Assembly: GCA_934309475.1 (NCBI GenBank)
Contig: CAKRDK010000001.1
Coordinates: 288,524-352,523, forward strand
Direction: 5' to 3'
Length of the DNA stretch: 64,000 nt
From: an uncultured Roseburia sp.
Lineage (GTDB): Bacteria; Bacillota; Clostridia; Lachnospirales; Lachnospiraceae
Shown here piece after piece: positions 26,555 through 34,800 of this stretch. Positions within the stretch are counted from its first letter, which is position 1. Every line of letters begins with the position of its first letter. A model generated the notes under the pieces. The model searched no databases. It worked only from the letters and a program-made list of their open reading frames with translations, and was not told the DNA's origin. The position numbers and the translations under genes are program-made.

Positions 26555-28972
26555 CTATTCTTTCAGTTTTCCCTCACACTGAAATACGATTTTATAATCA
26601 CCTGCCTGCTCAGAATGGATGGTCAGCACAGCCTCTCCTGCTGCCCCTGTCGTTTTCACATAGGTTCCGCCCATTCCACCGCGAAGCGTTGTCACGGCAG
26701 GTCCGATGATTTCAATTGGTCCCTCCGCAAAAAGCTGTACCGGTTCCTGATAAAAGCTCATATGGTTCTGGTGTTCATCCATTGCCTGAATACGGATTGC
26801 CGCCACATCATACGTGTTTTTCTCCACCAGATTTGTGTGGTCTGTCTTCACTTCCAGATGCAGTTTCGTCATCGGCTCTTTCGTTATCGTCTTGACAACC
26901 TTGCCATCCTTCACTGCCTCAAAACGGTAACTTGTGGAAGTTCCGCCCCAGTCACCAATATACTTATTATAAAGTGTTACGGCATCCCCAAATCCCATGT
27001 GATACTTCAGAATCAATCCGGCTCCGGTCAGATACGTGGATTTCGGAAGATTGCCAAGCCCGTACAAAGCGGTGTCGTTCAGTATCTTTTTCACGCTCTC
27101 CGCCTGACGTTTCTTAAAGTTTTCCCCCTCGACAATCGCATTTCCCACAAAATCATCGATTAACAGCGGTCCATGCGCTAAGTGCCGGTATGGGGAATCT
27201 TCCCGCTTAAACTCTTTGATAAAACGGTCATTTTTATACATGCGGACGGAATCTGCATTTGTCAAAATATAGGTCTTTCCGCGGTTACATCCCGGATGTT
27301 CCCCGATATCCATGCTCGAACTAAGCTCTAACACCGGATATTTTTCCTGCTGACATTCATAGATAACCGATGCAAGTTTTGGATTGCGGAACATATCCAT
27401 AACACCGTGATAACAGATTCTGTCACCACTTCCGAAATCTTTATGTGTATTGTAGTCAAACATGCACCAGCCAAAGCTTCCCGCAATATCCTCCTGTGCC
27501 ATAATTTCATCTAAAACGTTTGCGTGACGCATGGCATGTTCTACTCTGTGTTCTTCCCAGTCAAATGCCTTCGTCGGATACATATGACCGTTGTACTCGC
27601 TCACAAGATAGGGCTTTTTCATATCCGAAGTCACCTTTTTCTTCGGCTCGCATCCCGGTGACTTTCCGTCATAGACGAAATCGTTATAGGTGTAGACGTC
27701 TTCTAACAGACTGCTCTTTTTATGGGCACGCACACCGCCTGTCGGTCTTGTCGGATCAAGCTTATGTGCCATCTCATTCGTTCTGCGGTAAAATGCATCA
27801 TCATCCTGCGATTCATTGATGCGCACGCCCCACAAAATGATAGAAGTATGGTTACGGTACTGTAACACCATATCTTTTACATTTTCCACCGCCTGCTCTT
27901 TCCATGCCTCGTCTCCGATGTGCTGCCAGCCCGGCATCTCAGTAAAAACAAGAATTCCGGTTTCATCACAGCGGTCTAAGAAATAATGAGACTGCGGATA
28001 GTGGGAAGTACGGACTGCATTTACGCCCAGCTCTTCCTTTAAAATATCGGCATCCATCTTCTGCATCGACTCCGGCATCGCATATCCCACATAAGGATAG
28101 CTCTGATGACGGTTCAATCCACGAATCTTAAATTTCGCTCCATTCAGATAAAAGCCATCTTCCCGAAATTCTGCCTTGCGGAATCCGGTTCGCACTACCT
28201 TCTCATCGAGAAGACCTCCACCGCTCAAAAGTTCCGTCTTTACTTCATAAAGGTTTGGGCTTTCTGTATCCCAAAGCAGCACGTCCCCAGCCGGGAAGCT
28301 TATTTTACTCTGTTCTGCTACAACACTCTGTTCTCCCAGGACGCGGTATTCCTCTTCCCCGTACAACCGGATACTCTGGCGCACCAAAAGCTGATTCCGC
28401 TCCCCTGCAATCGTAAGTTCCGATGTCAAAACTGCATCTTTTCCCTTTGCTCCTGCAAGTTCAAATTCCGGCTTTACGAAAATATCCGAAATATGTTCCT
28501 GATTTTTCACCTCAAGATAGACATCCCGATAGATTCCGCCGTAAGTCATATAATCGATGACGTAGCCAAATGGCGGAATGTTTAAGTTCTCCTCGCTGTT
28601 TACCTTGATTACAACATCATTTCTTGCTCCATAGCAGAGGAAATCACTCACTTCCATTGTGTATGCGGTATAACCACAGTGGTGCTCCCCGATTTTCTCA
28701 CCGTTTAAAAATACCTCACTCTCGTGGGCGGCACCGTCAATCGTGAGAAAAATGCGTTTTCCTTTCCATGCTTCCGGCACATCAAGTACCCTGCGATACC
28801 CGCAAATCATCTGATAGATGTGTTCGTCAAAATAATGAAACGGTGTCTCCTTACAGGTATGCGGCAGACGCACCACGGCAAGACTGCTGTCGTCAAAGTC
28901 TTTTTTTAACAGGTCCGCACTGTACTGTTCGGTAAATCTCCAGTTATCATTGAGATAAATCCGTTCTGTCAT
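26555..28972 (-). CDS. Glycoside hydrolase family 2 enzyme (beta-galactosidase/beta-glucuronidase type)
   Basis: The protein has about 805 residues with the GH2 layout: an N-terminal sugar-binding sandwich (LNDNWRFTEQY, GYRRVLDVPEAWKGKRIFL), an immunoglobulin-like domain, the TIM barrel (FKIRGLNRHQSYPYVG) and a C-terminal extension. The acid/base Glu is in WGVRINES (about residue 387) and the nucleophile Glu in VSEYNGHMYPT (about 459). No signal peptide is seen, so it acts inside the cell on an imported glycoside. The ATG at 28972 has GGGGAAAG upstream; an alternative ATG at 28990 overlaps the tetR stop as ATGA. The exact sugar specificity is uncertain. Confidence 0.92.
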   Translation of the reverse strand: MTERIYLNDNWRFTEQYSADLLKKDFDDSSLAVVRLPHTCKETPFHYFDEHIYQMICGYRRVLDVPEAWKGKRIFLTIDGAAHESEVFLNGEKIGEHHCGYTAYTMEVSDFLCYGARNDVVIKVNSEENLNIPPFGYVIDYMTYGGIYRDVYLEVKNQEHISDIFVKPEFELAGAKGKDAVLTSELTIAGERNQLLVRQSIRLYGEEEYRVLGEQSVVAEQSKISFPAGDVLLWDTESPNLYEVKTELLSGGGLLDEKVVRTGFRKAEFREDGFYLNGAKFKIRGLNRHQSYPYVGYAMPESMQKMDADILKEELGVNAVRTSHYPQSHYFLDRCDETGILVFTEMPGWQHIGDEAWKEQAVENVKDMVLQYRNHTSIILWGVRINESQDDDAFYRRTNEMAHKLDPTRPTGGVRAHKKSSLLEDVYTYNDFVYDGKSPGCEPKKKVTSDMKKPYLVSEYNGHMYPTKAFDWEEHRVEHAMRHANVLDEIMAQEDIAGSFGWCMFDYNTHKDFGSGDRICYHGVMDMFRNPKLASVIYECQQEKYPVLELSSSMDIGEHPGCNRGKTYILTNADSVRMYKNDRFIKEFKREDSPYRHLAHGPLLIDDFVGNAIVEGENFKKRQAESVKKILNDTALYGLGNLPKSTYLTGAGLILKYHMGFGDAVTLYNKYIGDWGGTSTSYRFEAVKDGKVVKTITKEPMTKLHLEVKTDHTNLVEKNTYDVAAIRIQAMDEHQNHMSFYQEPVQLFAEGPIEIIGPAVTTLRGGMGGTYVKTTGAAGEAVLTIHSEQAGDYKIVFQCEGKLKE

Positions 28973-28986
28973 ATTGCTCTTTCCCC

Positions 28987-29565
28987 TCATGATTCTCTTT
29001 CGTGTACTAAGATACCATCCACTAAAATGGCCACAACCTCATCTAAGGCATCCTGGTATGCAATCTTGTTCTGCAGCAGGACGTCACGCTTGAAAAACTG
29101 CTCTAACGTTGCTTCTAACATCGTCTTTAAAACAGGAATCTGTATCTTTCGGATGCTTCCCTCCTCAATTCCCTGTTCTAACAGTCCAATGGTGGTCTCC
29201 CAGCCTGTCTCTAAGCGCTGCTCTACTTTTTCGTAGATTCTCGGATATTTTTCTTTCAGTGAATATAACTGTCTGAAATCAATATCGCGGTATCCTTCCG
29301 GAAGCACGCCTAAAATTGCGCGAACCTTGGCAACGGTGCCTAACGATTCGTCCTCTAATACCTTTTTCTCGCTTTCTTTGATAGAGTCAAAACAATAATC
29401 TACCATTTCAAAAAACATAGTTTCTTTATCGCGAAATACCGTATAGATTGTTTTTTTGCTCATACTCAGCTCACTGGCAACATCATCCATGGTGAATTTC
29501 AGGCCTTTGCGGTTAAAGACACAGATAGTCGCATTCAATATTTTTTCTCTCAATGTTTCGTTCAT
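28987..29565 (-). CDS. TetR/AcrR-family transcriptional regulator
   Basis: The 192-residue protein has an N-terminal TetR helix-turn-helix (ILNATICVFNRKGLKFTMDDVASELSMS in abbreviated view, then KKTIYTVFRDKETMFFEMVD) and a divergent ligand-binding C-terminal domain. It is the first gene of the GH2 operon. Two inverted repeats of the same design, GAAACTA-N12-TAGTTTC and a weaker copy, flank its promoter, which suggests autoregulation and control of the operon. The ligand is unknown. Confidence 0.9.
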   Translation of the reverse strand: MNETLREKILNATICVFNRKGLKFTMDDVASELSMSKKTIYTVFRDKETMFFEMVDYCFDSIKESEKKVLEDESLGTVAKVRAILGVLPEGYRDIDFRQLYSLKEKYPRIYEKVEQRLETGWETTIGLLEQGIEEGSIRKIQIPVLKTMLEATLEQFFKRDVLLQNKIAYQDALDEVVAILVDGILVHERES

Positions 29566-29600
29566 CCTATCCCCTTTCTGTTCTCAATCGTCATTCTACG

Positions 29601-29685
29601 GAAACTATTTTTTACTTTTCAGTTTTCTTTATTGTAACATCACTGGTGATTTTTGACAAGAAACTATTGTAACAAATTTAGTTTC
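29601..29685 (-). promoter_or_regulatory. tetR promoter with two GAAACTA-N12-TAGTTTC-type operators
   Basis: The promoter is TTGTCA (29654-29659), 17 bases, TACAAT (29631-29636) on the minus strand. A perfect inverted repeat GAAACTA-N12-TAGTTTC spans 29660-29685, just upstream of the -35 box. A second copy with the same spacing and two changes (GAAACTA-N12-CAGTTTT) spans 29601-29626, downstream of the -10 box. Confidence 0.7.
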
Positions 29686-29718
29686 CTGTTTTTGTCTAAA
29701 ACTAACAACTGCGCCTTC

Positions 29719-29747
29719 TTTCCAAATCCCGCATTTTTTGCTATAAT
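29719..29747 (+). promoter_or_regulatory. Promoter of larB-larC
   Basis: A plus-strand extended -10 TGCTATAAT (TATAAT at 29742-29747) has a weak -35 TTTCCA (29719-29724) at 17 bases. The tetR operator at 29660-29685 lies only 34 bases upstream, so shared control with the divergent tetR is possible. Confidence 0.55.
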
Positions 29748-29782
29748 ATTTTTTAAAATCATTGATAATGGAGATTTTTATT

Positions 29783-30535
29783 ATGGAAAACGATCACATC
29801 AAGCAGATTTTATCTGCACTAGAAGAGGGGAAACTGACTGCGAGCGAAGCCTATGACCAGTTAAAGTTAAGTCCCTTTGAAGATTTAGGCTATGCCAAAA
29901 TAGATTATCACCGTGAGGTCCGGCAGGGTTCTCCGGAAGTTATCTACGGTGCTTCTAAGACAAAGGAACAGATTGAGGGCATTTTAAACAATATGCTCTC
30001 CCACCACCAGGAAAACATTCTAATCACACGGCTGCACGAGGATGCGGCGGAATATCTTTCCACCCGTTTTCAGCTGTTCTACGATTCCTTGTCCCATATC
30101 GGAATTGTAAACCGGAAGGAACATCTGACATCCCACGGCACCATCGTCATTGCAACTGGCGGGACAAGCGATATTCCGGTTGCCGAGGAAGCAGCCCTGA
30201 CTGCCGAAGTATTAGGCAACCATGTCACACGTCTCTACGATGTCGGCGTTGCGGGAATTCACCGACTTCTCTCTAATGTAGAGGTCTTATCAACCGCAAC
30301 TGTCGTTATAGCTGTCGCCGGTATGGAGGGCGCACTTGCCAGCGTGGTCGGCGGATTGACAGACTGCCCTGTCATTGCGGTTCCGACCAGCGTGGGTTAC
30401 GGTGCGAACTTTGGCGGACTCTCCGCCCTGCTTTCCATGCTGAACTCCTGCGCCAGCGGTGTCTCCGTCGTCAACATCGACAACGGTTTCGGAGCGGGCT
30501 ACCTCGCAAGCATGATTAACCACATTAAGCCGTAG
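29783..30535 (+). CDS. larB: LarB, pyridinium-3,5-biscarboxylic acid mononucleotide synthase
   Basis: The 250-residue protein has a PurE/AIR-carboxylase-like C-terminal domain (IVIATGGTSDIPVAEEAALTAEV abbreviated, then RLYDVGVAGIHRLL and PVIAVPTSVGYGANFGG) and the LarB N-terminal part with DLGYAKIDYHREVRQGSPEVI. LarB carboxylates and hydrolyses nicotinic acid adenine dinucleotide to start synthesis of the nickel-pincer cofactor used by lactate racemase and related LarA enzymes. The ATG at 29783 has GGAG nine bases upstream. It is followed directly by larC. Confidence 0.93.
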   Translation: MENDHIKQILSALEEGKLTASEAYDQLKLSPFEDLGYAKIDYHREVRQGSPEVIYGASKTKEQIEGILNNMLSHHQENILITRLHEDAAEYLSTRFQLFYDSLSHIGIVNRKEHLTSHGTIVIATGGTSDIPVAEEAALTAEVLGNHVTRLYDVGVAGIHRLLSNVEVLSTATVVIAVAGMEGALASVVGGLTDCPVIAVPTSVGYGANFGGLSALLSMLNSCASGVSVVNIDNGFGAGYLASMINHIKP

Positions 30536-30553
30536 GCAGAAAGGATGACTACC

Positions 30554-31750
30554 ATGAAAACACTTTATCTTGAATGTAGTATGGGAATCGCAGGCGATAT
30601 GTTAATGTCTGCGCTCTATGAAATATGTGACCAGAAAGACCTGTTTTTATCTAAAATGAATGAACTGTTCGACCCGGACATTCACTTTGCCGCGCTTGCA
30701 CACAGCAAATGCGGAATTATGGGAACCCAGATGCAAGTGCTTGTGCACGGTGAAGAGGAGGAAGAGGCCACAGAGCATCACCACCATCACCACCATGGTT
30801 TTTCCTACGCTTCTGTTTTAGAAAAAATAGATACCTTAGATTTGCCGGATGCTGTCAGAGAAAGCACACGTGCCGTCTATGAACTGATTGGCAATGCGGA
30901 GGCTGCCGTACACGGAACATCGTTAGAGCAGATTCACTTCCATGAAGTCGGCACGCTCGATGCATTAGCAGATGTAGTCGGATGTTCCTACCTCTTTTAT
31001 CTGATTGCGCCGGAAAAAATTATCTGCTCCCCGATTCACGTTGGAAGTGGTTTTGTGCGCTGTGCACACGGGGTTCTTCCGGTTCCTGCTCCTGCAACCG
31101 CCGAGATTTTAAAAGAAGTTCCTTATTATACCGGCTCTATCTCATCGGAACTTTGTACCCCGACCGGTGCCGCACTTGCAAAACATTTTTCAGACTCGTT
31201 TGGCACCATGCCAACCATGACGGTTGAGACAACCGGCTACGGCATGGGACACAAGGATTTTCCAATTGCGAACTGCGTCCGGGCATTTCTCGGAGATTCC
31301 TTCGTAGAAAAGAAAACGGCAGCGTTTCAAGATGACACTATTTTAGAGATTTCCTGTAATTTAGATGACATGACCGGAGAAGCCATTGGATTTACAACGG
31401 AGTTTCTTTTAGACGCCGGTGCACTCGATGTCTTTACCATTCCAATCCAGATGAAGAAAAATCGTCCCGGCATCCTGCTCGTCTGCTTCTGCGAACCGGA
31501 ACAGAAAGAGACCTTTACCAGACTTTTCTTCGAGCATACCACAACACGTGGCGTCCGCTATCAGGAATATGTGCGTGCGAAATTAGATGCTTCCTTCTAT
31601 GAGAAAGATACGCCTTATGGAACGATTCGTGTCAAAAAAAACACCGGTTACGGCATCACCAAAGAAAAACCGGAATTTGAAGATGTGAAAGCCGCAGCGC
31701 TCCGCTCCGGTGTTTCGATTGCAGAGATTTCCAGACATTTATCGGAATAA
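30554..31750 (+). CDS. larC: LarC, nickel-pincer cofactor nickel insertase
   Basis: The 398-residue protein starts MKTLYLECSMGIAGDMLMSALYE, the LarC signature, and includes the motifs FHEVGTLDALADVVG and CSPIHVGSGFVRCAHGVLPVPAPAT. A run of seven histidines after EEEEEATE (about residue 75) is a probable nickel-binding loop. LarC inserts nickel into the sulfur-containing pincer precursor using CTP. It is one continuous frame here. In Lactobacillus plantarum the equivalent is made by ribosomal frameshifting of two frames. The partner sulfur transferase larE and a larA enzyme are not in the window. Confidence 0.93.
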   Translation: MKTLYLECSMGIAGDMLMSALYEICDQKDLFLSKMNELFDPDIHFAALAHSKCGIMGTQMQVLVHGEEEEEATEHHHHHHHGFSYASVLEKIDTLDLPDAVRESTRAVYELIGNAEAAVHGTSLEQIHFHEVGTLDALADVVGCSYLFYLIAPEKIICSPIHVGSGFVRCAHGVLPVPAPATAEILKEVPYYTGSISSELCTPTGAALAKHFSDSFGTMPTMTVETTGYGMGHKDFPIANCVRAFLGDSFVEKKTAAFQDDTILEISCNLDDMTGEAIGFTTEFLLDAGALDVFTIPIQMKKNRPGILLVCFCEPEQKETFTRLFFEHTTTRGVRYQEYVRAKLDASFYEKDTPYGTIRVKKNTGYGITKEKPEFEDVKAAALRSGVSIAEISRHLSE

Positions 31751-31756
31751 GCCAAA

Positions 31757-31785
31757 AGAGATTCAGCCCAGACGACTGAATCTCT
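31757..31785. terminator. Bidirectional terminator between larC and the amylase gene
   Basis: AGAGATTCAG (31757-31766) pairs with CTGAATCTCT (31776-31785) and is followed by TTTTT on the plus strand and preceded by AAAA, serving the two convergent genes. Confidence 0.8.
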
Positions 31786-31800
31786 TTTTTCTATTCCATT

Positions 31801-34800
31801 TTATCTATTCCATTTTCTTCTTCTCGTTGCAACTGTTCCTGACAGAATCAGTACAGCTCCAAATCCGAGAAGCCAGATTGCTGCAAGCGGAGTTTCATCT
31901 CCTGTCTTTACTGCCGCAGCTTCTGTCTCTAAATTCTTCTCGCTGATTGCAATCACGTAATCACTTGCGTGGGAAAATGCTAAATCAGCACTTCCATCTT
32001 CGCCGATTTTTACCGCCTCTACAAACTCAAGCGTATTCGTCTCTTTATTATAGTAATAAAGGTTTGCATAAAGACCTGTATATTCGGTTCCGAGCGGCAC
32101 ATTCATCACCATCTCAAATCCGAATGCTCCATCATGCTCTAACGAAATCTGAACCGTTGCCTTCACATCCGGAAGCTTTGAAATCAGTCCTGCCGGAACT
32201 GCATTGCTGTTTCTAAGAACACCTAGATTGATGTCGTTGTAATTTGTTCCTTCTGTCAGGTTACGTCCATCAATTTTCCATGTGATACCGTTGTCTAATA
32301 CAACCTGCAGTGTTACATTTTTTCCTGCAAGTGTATGCAGGACGCTTCCGGATACCACATCATTTGCATCGGATACCTTTATTATGACTGAGCTTCCATC
32401 AGCAGCACCTTCGATTGCTGTCACTGCTTCCTCCCAGGATGCAACCGTTGTCACCGTTCCGGTTACCGTTACCGTTCCGGTTGTATTCTCGCTGCCTGTC
32501 GTATCATCGCTCTTGGTATCGTCACTCTTGCTGTCGTCTTTTTTCGTATCGTCCTTCTTATCGTCGTCATCCTTCTTGCTGTCGTCATCTTTCTTACTGT
32601 CGTCCCCTTTTGTGGATGTATCCGATACGGTAACGGTACAGGATGCCTGTTCTTTTGTGGCACTGTAAGCCGCTGTCACCGTAATCGTTGCCGTACCTTT
32701 CTTTAACGCTGTGACAACACCATCACTCGAAACCGTTGCAACTTTTTCATCTGAGGAAGTCCATACAAGTTCCCCTCCGTTTGTTGCATTTGCCGGTGAA
32801 ACAGTTGCCTTAAGCGTTTTCGTCTCTCCTTTTTTCAGGCTGACTTCGGATTTGTTGAGCGAAACTGCAGTTGCAACTACGCGCTCCTCTACGGTATAAC
32901 TCTCGTCATATGCCGGTGATAATGCACGCTCATTGACGATGATATTTTTCGCATTTTCGGTCAGAATCAGTCCGCTAAGTGCCGGAACGGATACTGTCAC
33001 CGTATCTCCGCTTACGCTGTAAGAAGTTCCTGTCAAAACATCTGTGAGCACGGATGCGCTGACATTCAATGCAGTAACATTTAAGGTAATGTCCTGTTTT
33101 TCCTGGCTGTTATTTGCAAGTACAATCATAGTATCATTGTCATCTCTTCTGACATAACCCATAACATTAGCATTACATTCAAAAGGCTCGACACTTCCCG
33201 TCCGCAGAGCTGCATACTGATTTCTTACATTTGCAAGTGTTGCATACCAGGTAACCAGCTCTTTATTTCCCTGTCCCCAGGTAAAGGCTCTTCTGTCGTC
33301 CGGGTCGTCCGCACCGACCATTCCGATTTCATCACCGTAGTAAATTGTAGGTGCTCCCGCATATGTAAACTGTAAAAATGCAACCAGATACTGTCTCTTT
33401 TTTGCCAGGTCAGAAGTTGCCTCATACGTCGGAAATGCTGCTTCGACAGAAGTATCTTTTCTGTCGTCATCAATTCCATCTAGGTAAGATAAAACACGCG
33501 TGGTATCATGAGAACCCACAAGATTCATCATGGCATAGAATGCTTCTTCCGGGTAGCGCTCTCTTAATTTTTCCAGCGTATTCATTGCATCTGTGGAAGT
33601 TCCACCCTTTGCAAAAGATAACACAGCATTACGGAACACATAGTTCATAACAGAATCATACATATCGCCAAGCAGATACTCGGTCGCATCATCCCAGATT
33701 TCACCGATGATAACAGCATCACTGTCTAATGCCTTTACAGAATCACGGAAATGCTGCCATGTCTCATCTGAAACTTCATTTGCAACATCAAGACGCCATC
33801 CGTTTGAACCCTGACTTAACCAGTACTGTGTTACACTGCTTTCGTCCTCGTTGTAAATAATATCTTCTGCCCAGTTTCCAGTCTGATACTCGGAACCATT
33901 GGTCGATTTGATAACCGGCATGTTGTCGTATCCCCACCAGCCATCATAACTGTAAACACCCTTTCCGGCTCTCAGACCGATATCATCCGTCACAATGCCG
34001 CCATTTTCATCTGACATATAACTGTTGTCTACATCAAACCATTCGGTATAAGAATAATCCGTAATACCGTAGTTTTCTGTAAAATAGTTCTTTGCCATAT
34101 CACAGGCAGTCGCCTCGCTGACGCCCTGTTCTTCCATTGTATCATAGACATATGCCCAGTATGGATATGCGCCGATGGTATCTGTTCCTGCTTCTAAGAA
34201 TTTGTAGTAACGGTCAAAATATTTCGAATCATCGGATACGTGGTTGAACACACCATCTAAAACGATGTGCATATCATTTGCTTCTGCCACTTTTACCAAC
34301 TCTTTAAAATCTCCAAGATCTCCGAGAATCGGATCAATCAGTTCGTAATCGCTGGTATCATAACGGTGGCTTGAAATAGATGAGAACACAGGATTGATAT
34401 AAATGACATTGATGCCCAATGCTTTCAGATAATCAATCTGTTCTGTGATTCCGGCAAGGTCTCCACCGTAGATTTCGTTGCTCCAGTTTCCATCCCCGTA
34501 AAATGCTCCGGCTGCTTCATACTGCTCTTTTGTCAGAAGGTCTTCCTGCTCCGGATTCTCCGGTAAGGTATACCAGTCTGTTACATATTCGTAATCTTCT
34601 GCCCCTCTCGCACTCGTCTGTGCAAAATCATTCGTCAAATCGCCATCGTAAAAACGTTCTGGGAAAATCTGATAAATCACTGCGTCCTTCATCCAGTCCG
34701 GTGTCTCATAACCATCCTGATAAACGACAAGTTCATATGGTGTAATGCTTGTTAAATCTGTAACAATGCCCTCTCCGTAATATCCGTCATCATCCGCATA

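Noticed and set aside
26489..27163. Plus-strand open frame of 224 codons opposite the GH2 gene
   Set aside because: It runs antisense to a clearly conserved enzyme, has no ribosome binding site and its product is low in Gly/Ala with many His, Cys and Ser, as typical for shadow frames.
30545..31750. Programmed frameshift in larC
   Set aside because: The gene is a single uninterrupted frame from start to stop, so no frameshift is needed.
32469..32663. CRISPR-like or tandem DNA repeat in the amylase gene
   Set aside because: The repeats encode the KKDD/SDD linker in frame, differ in length, and have no spacers.
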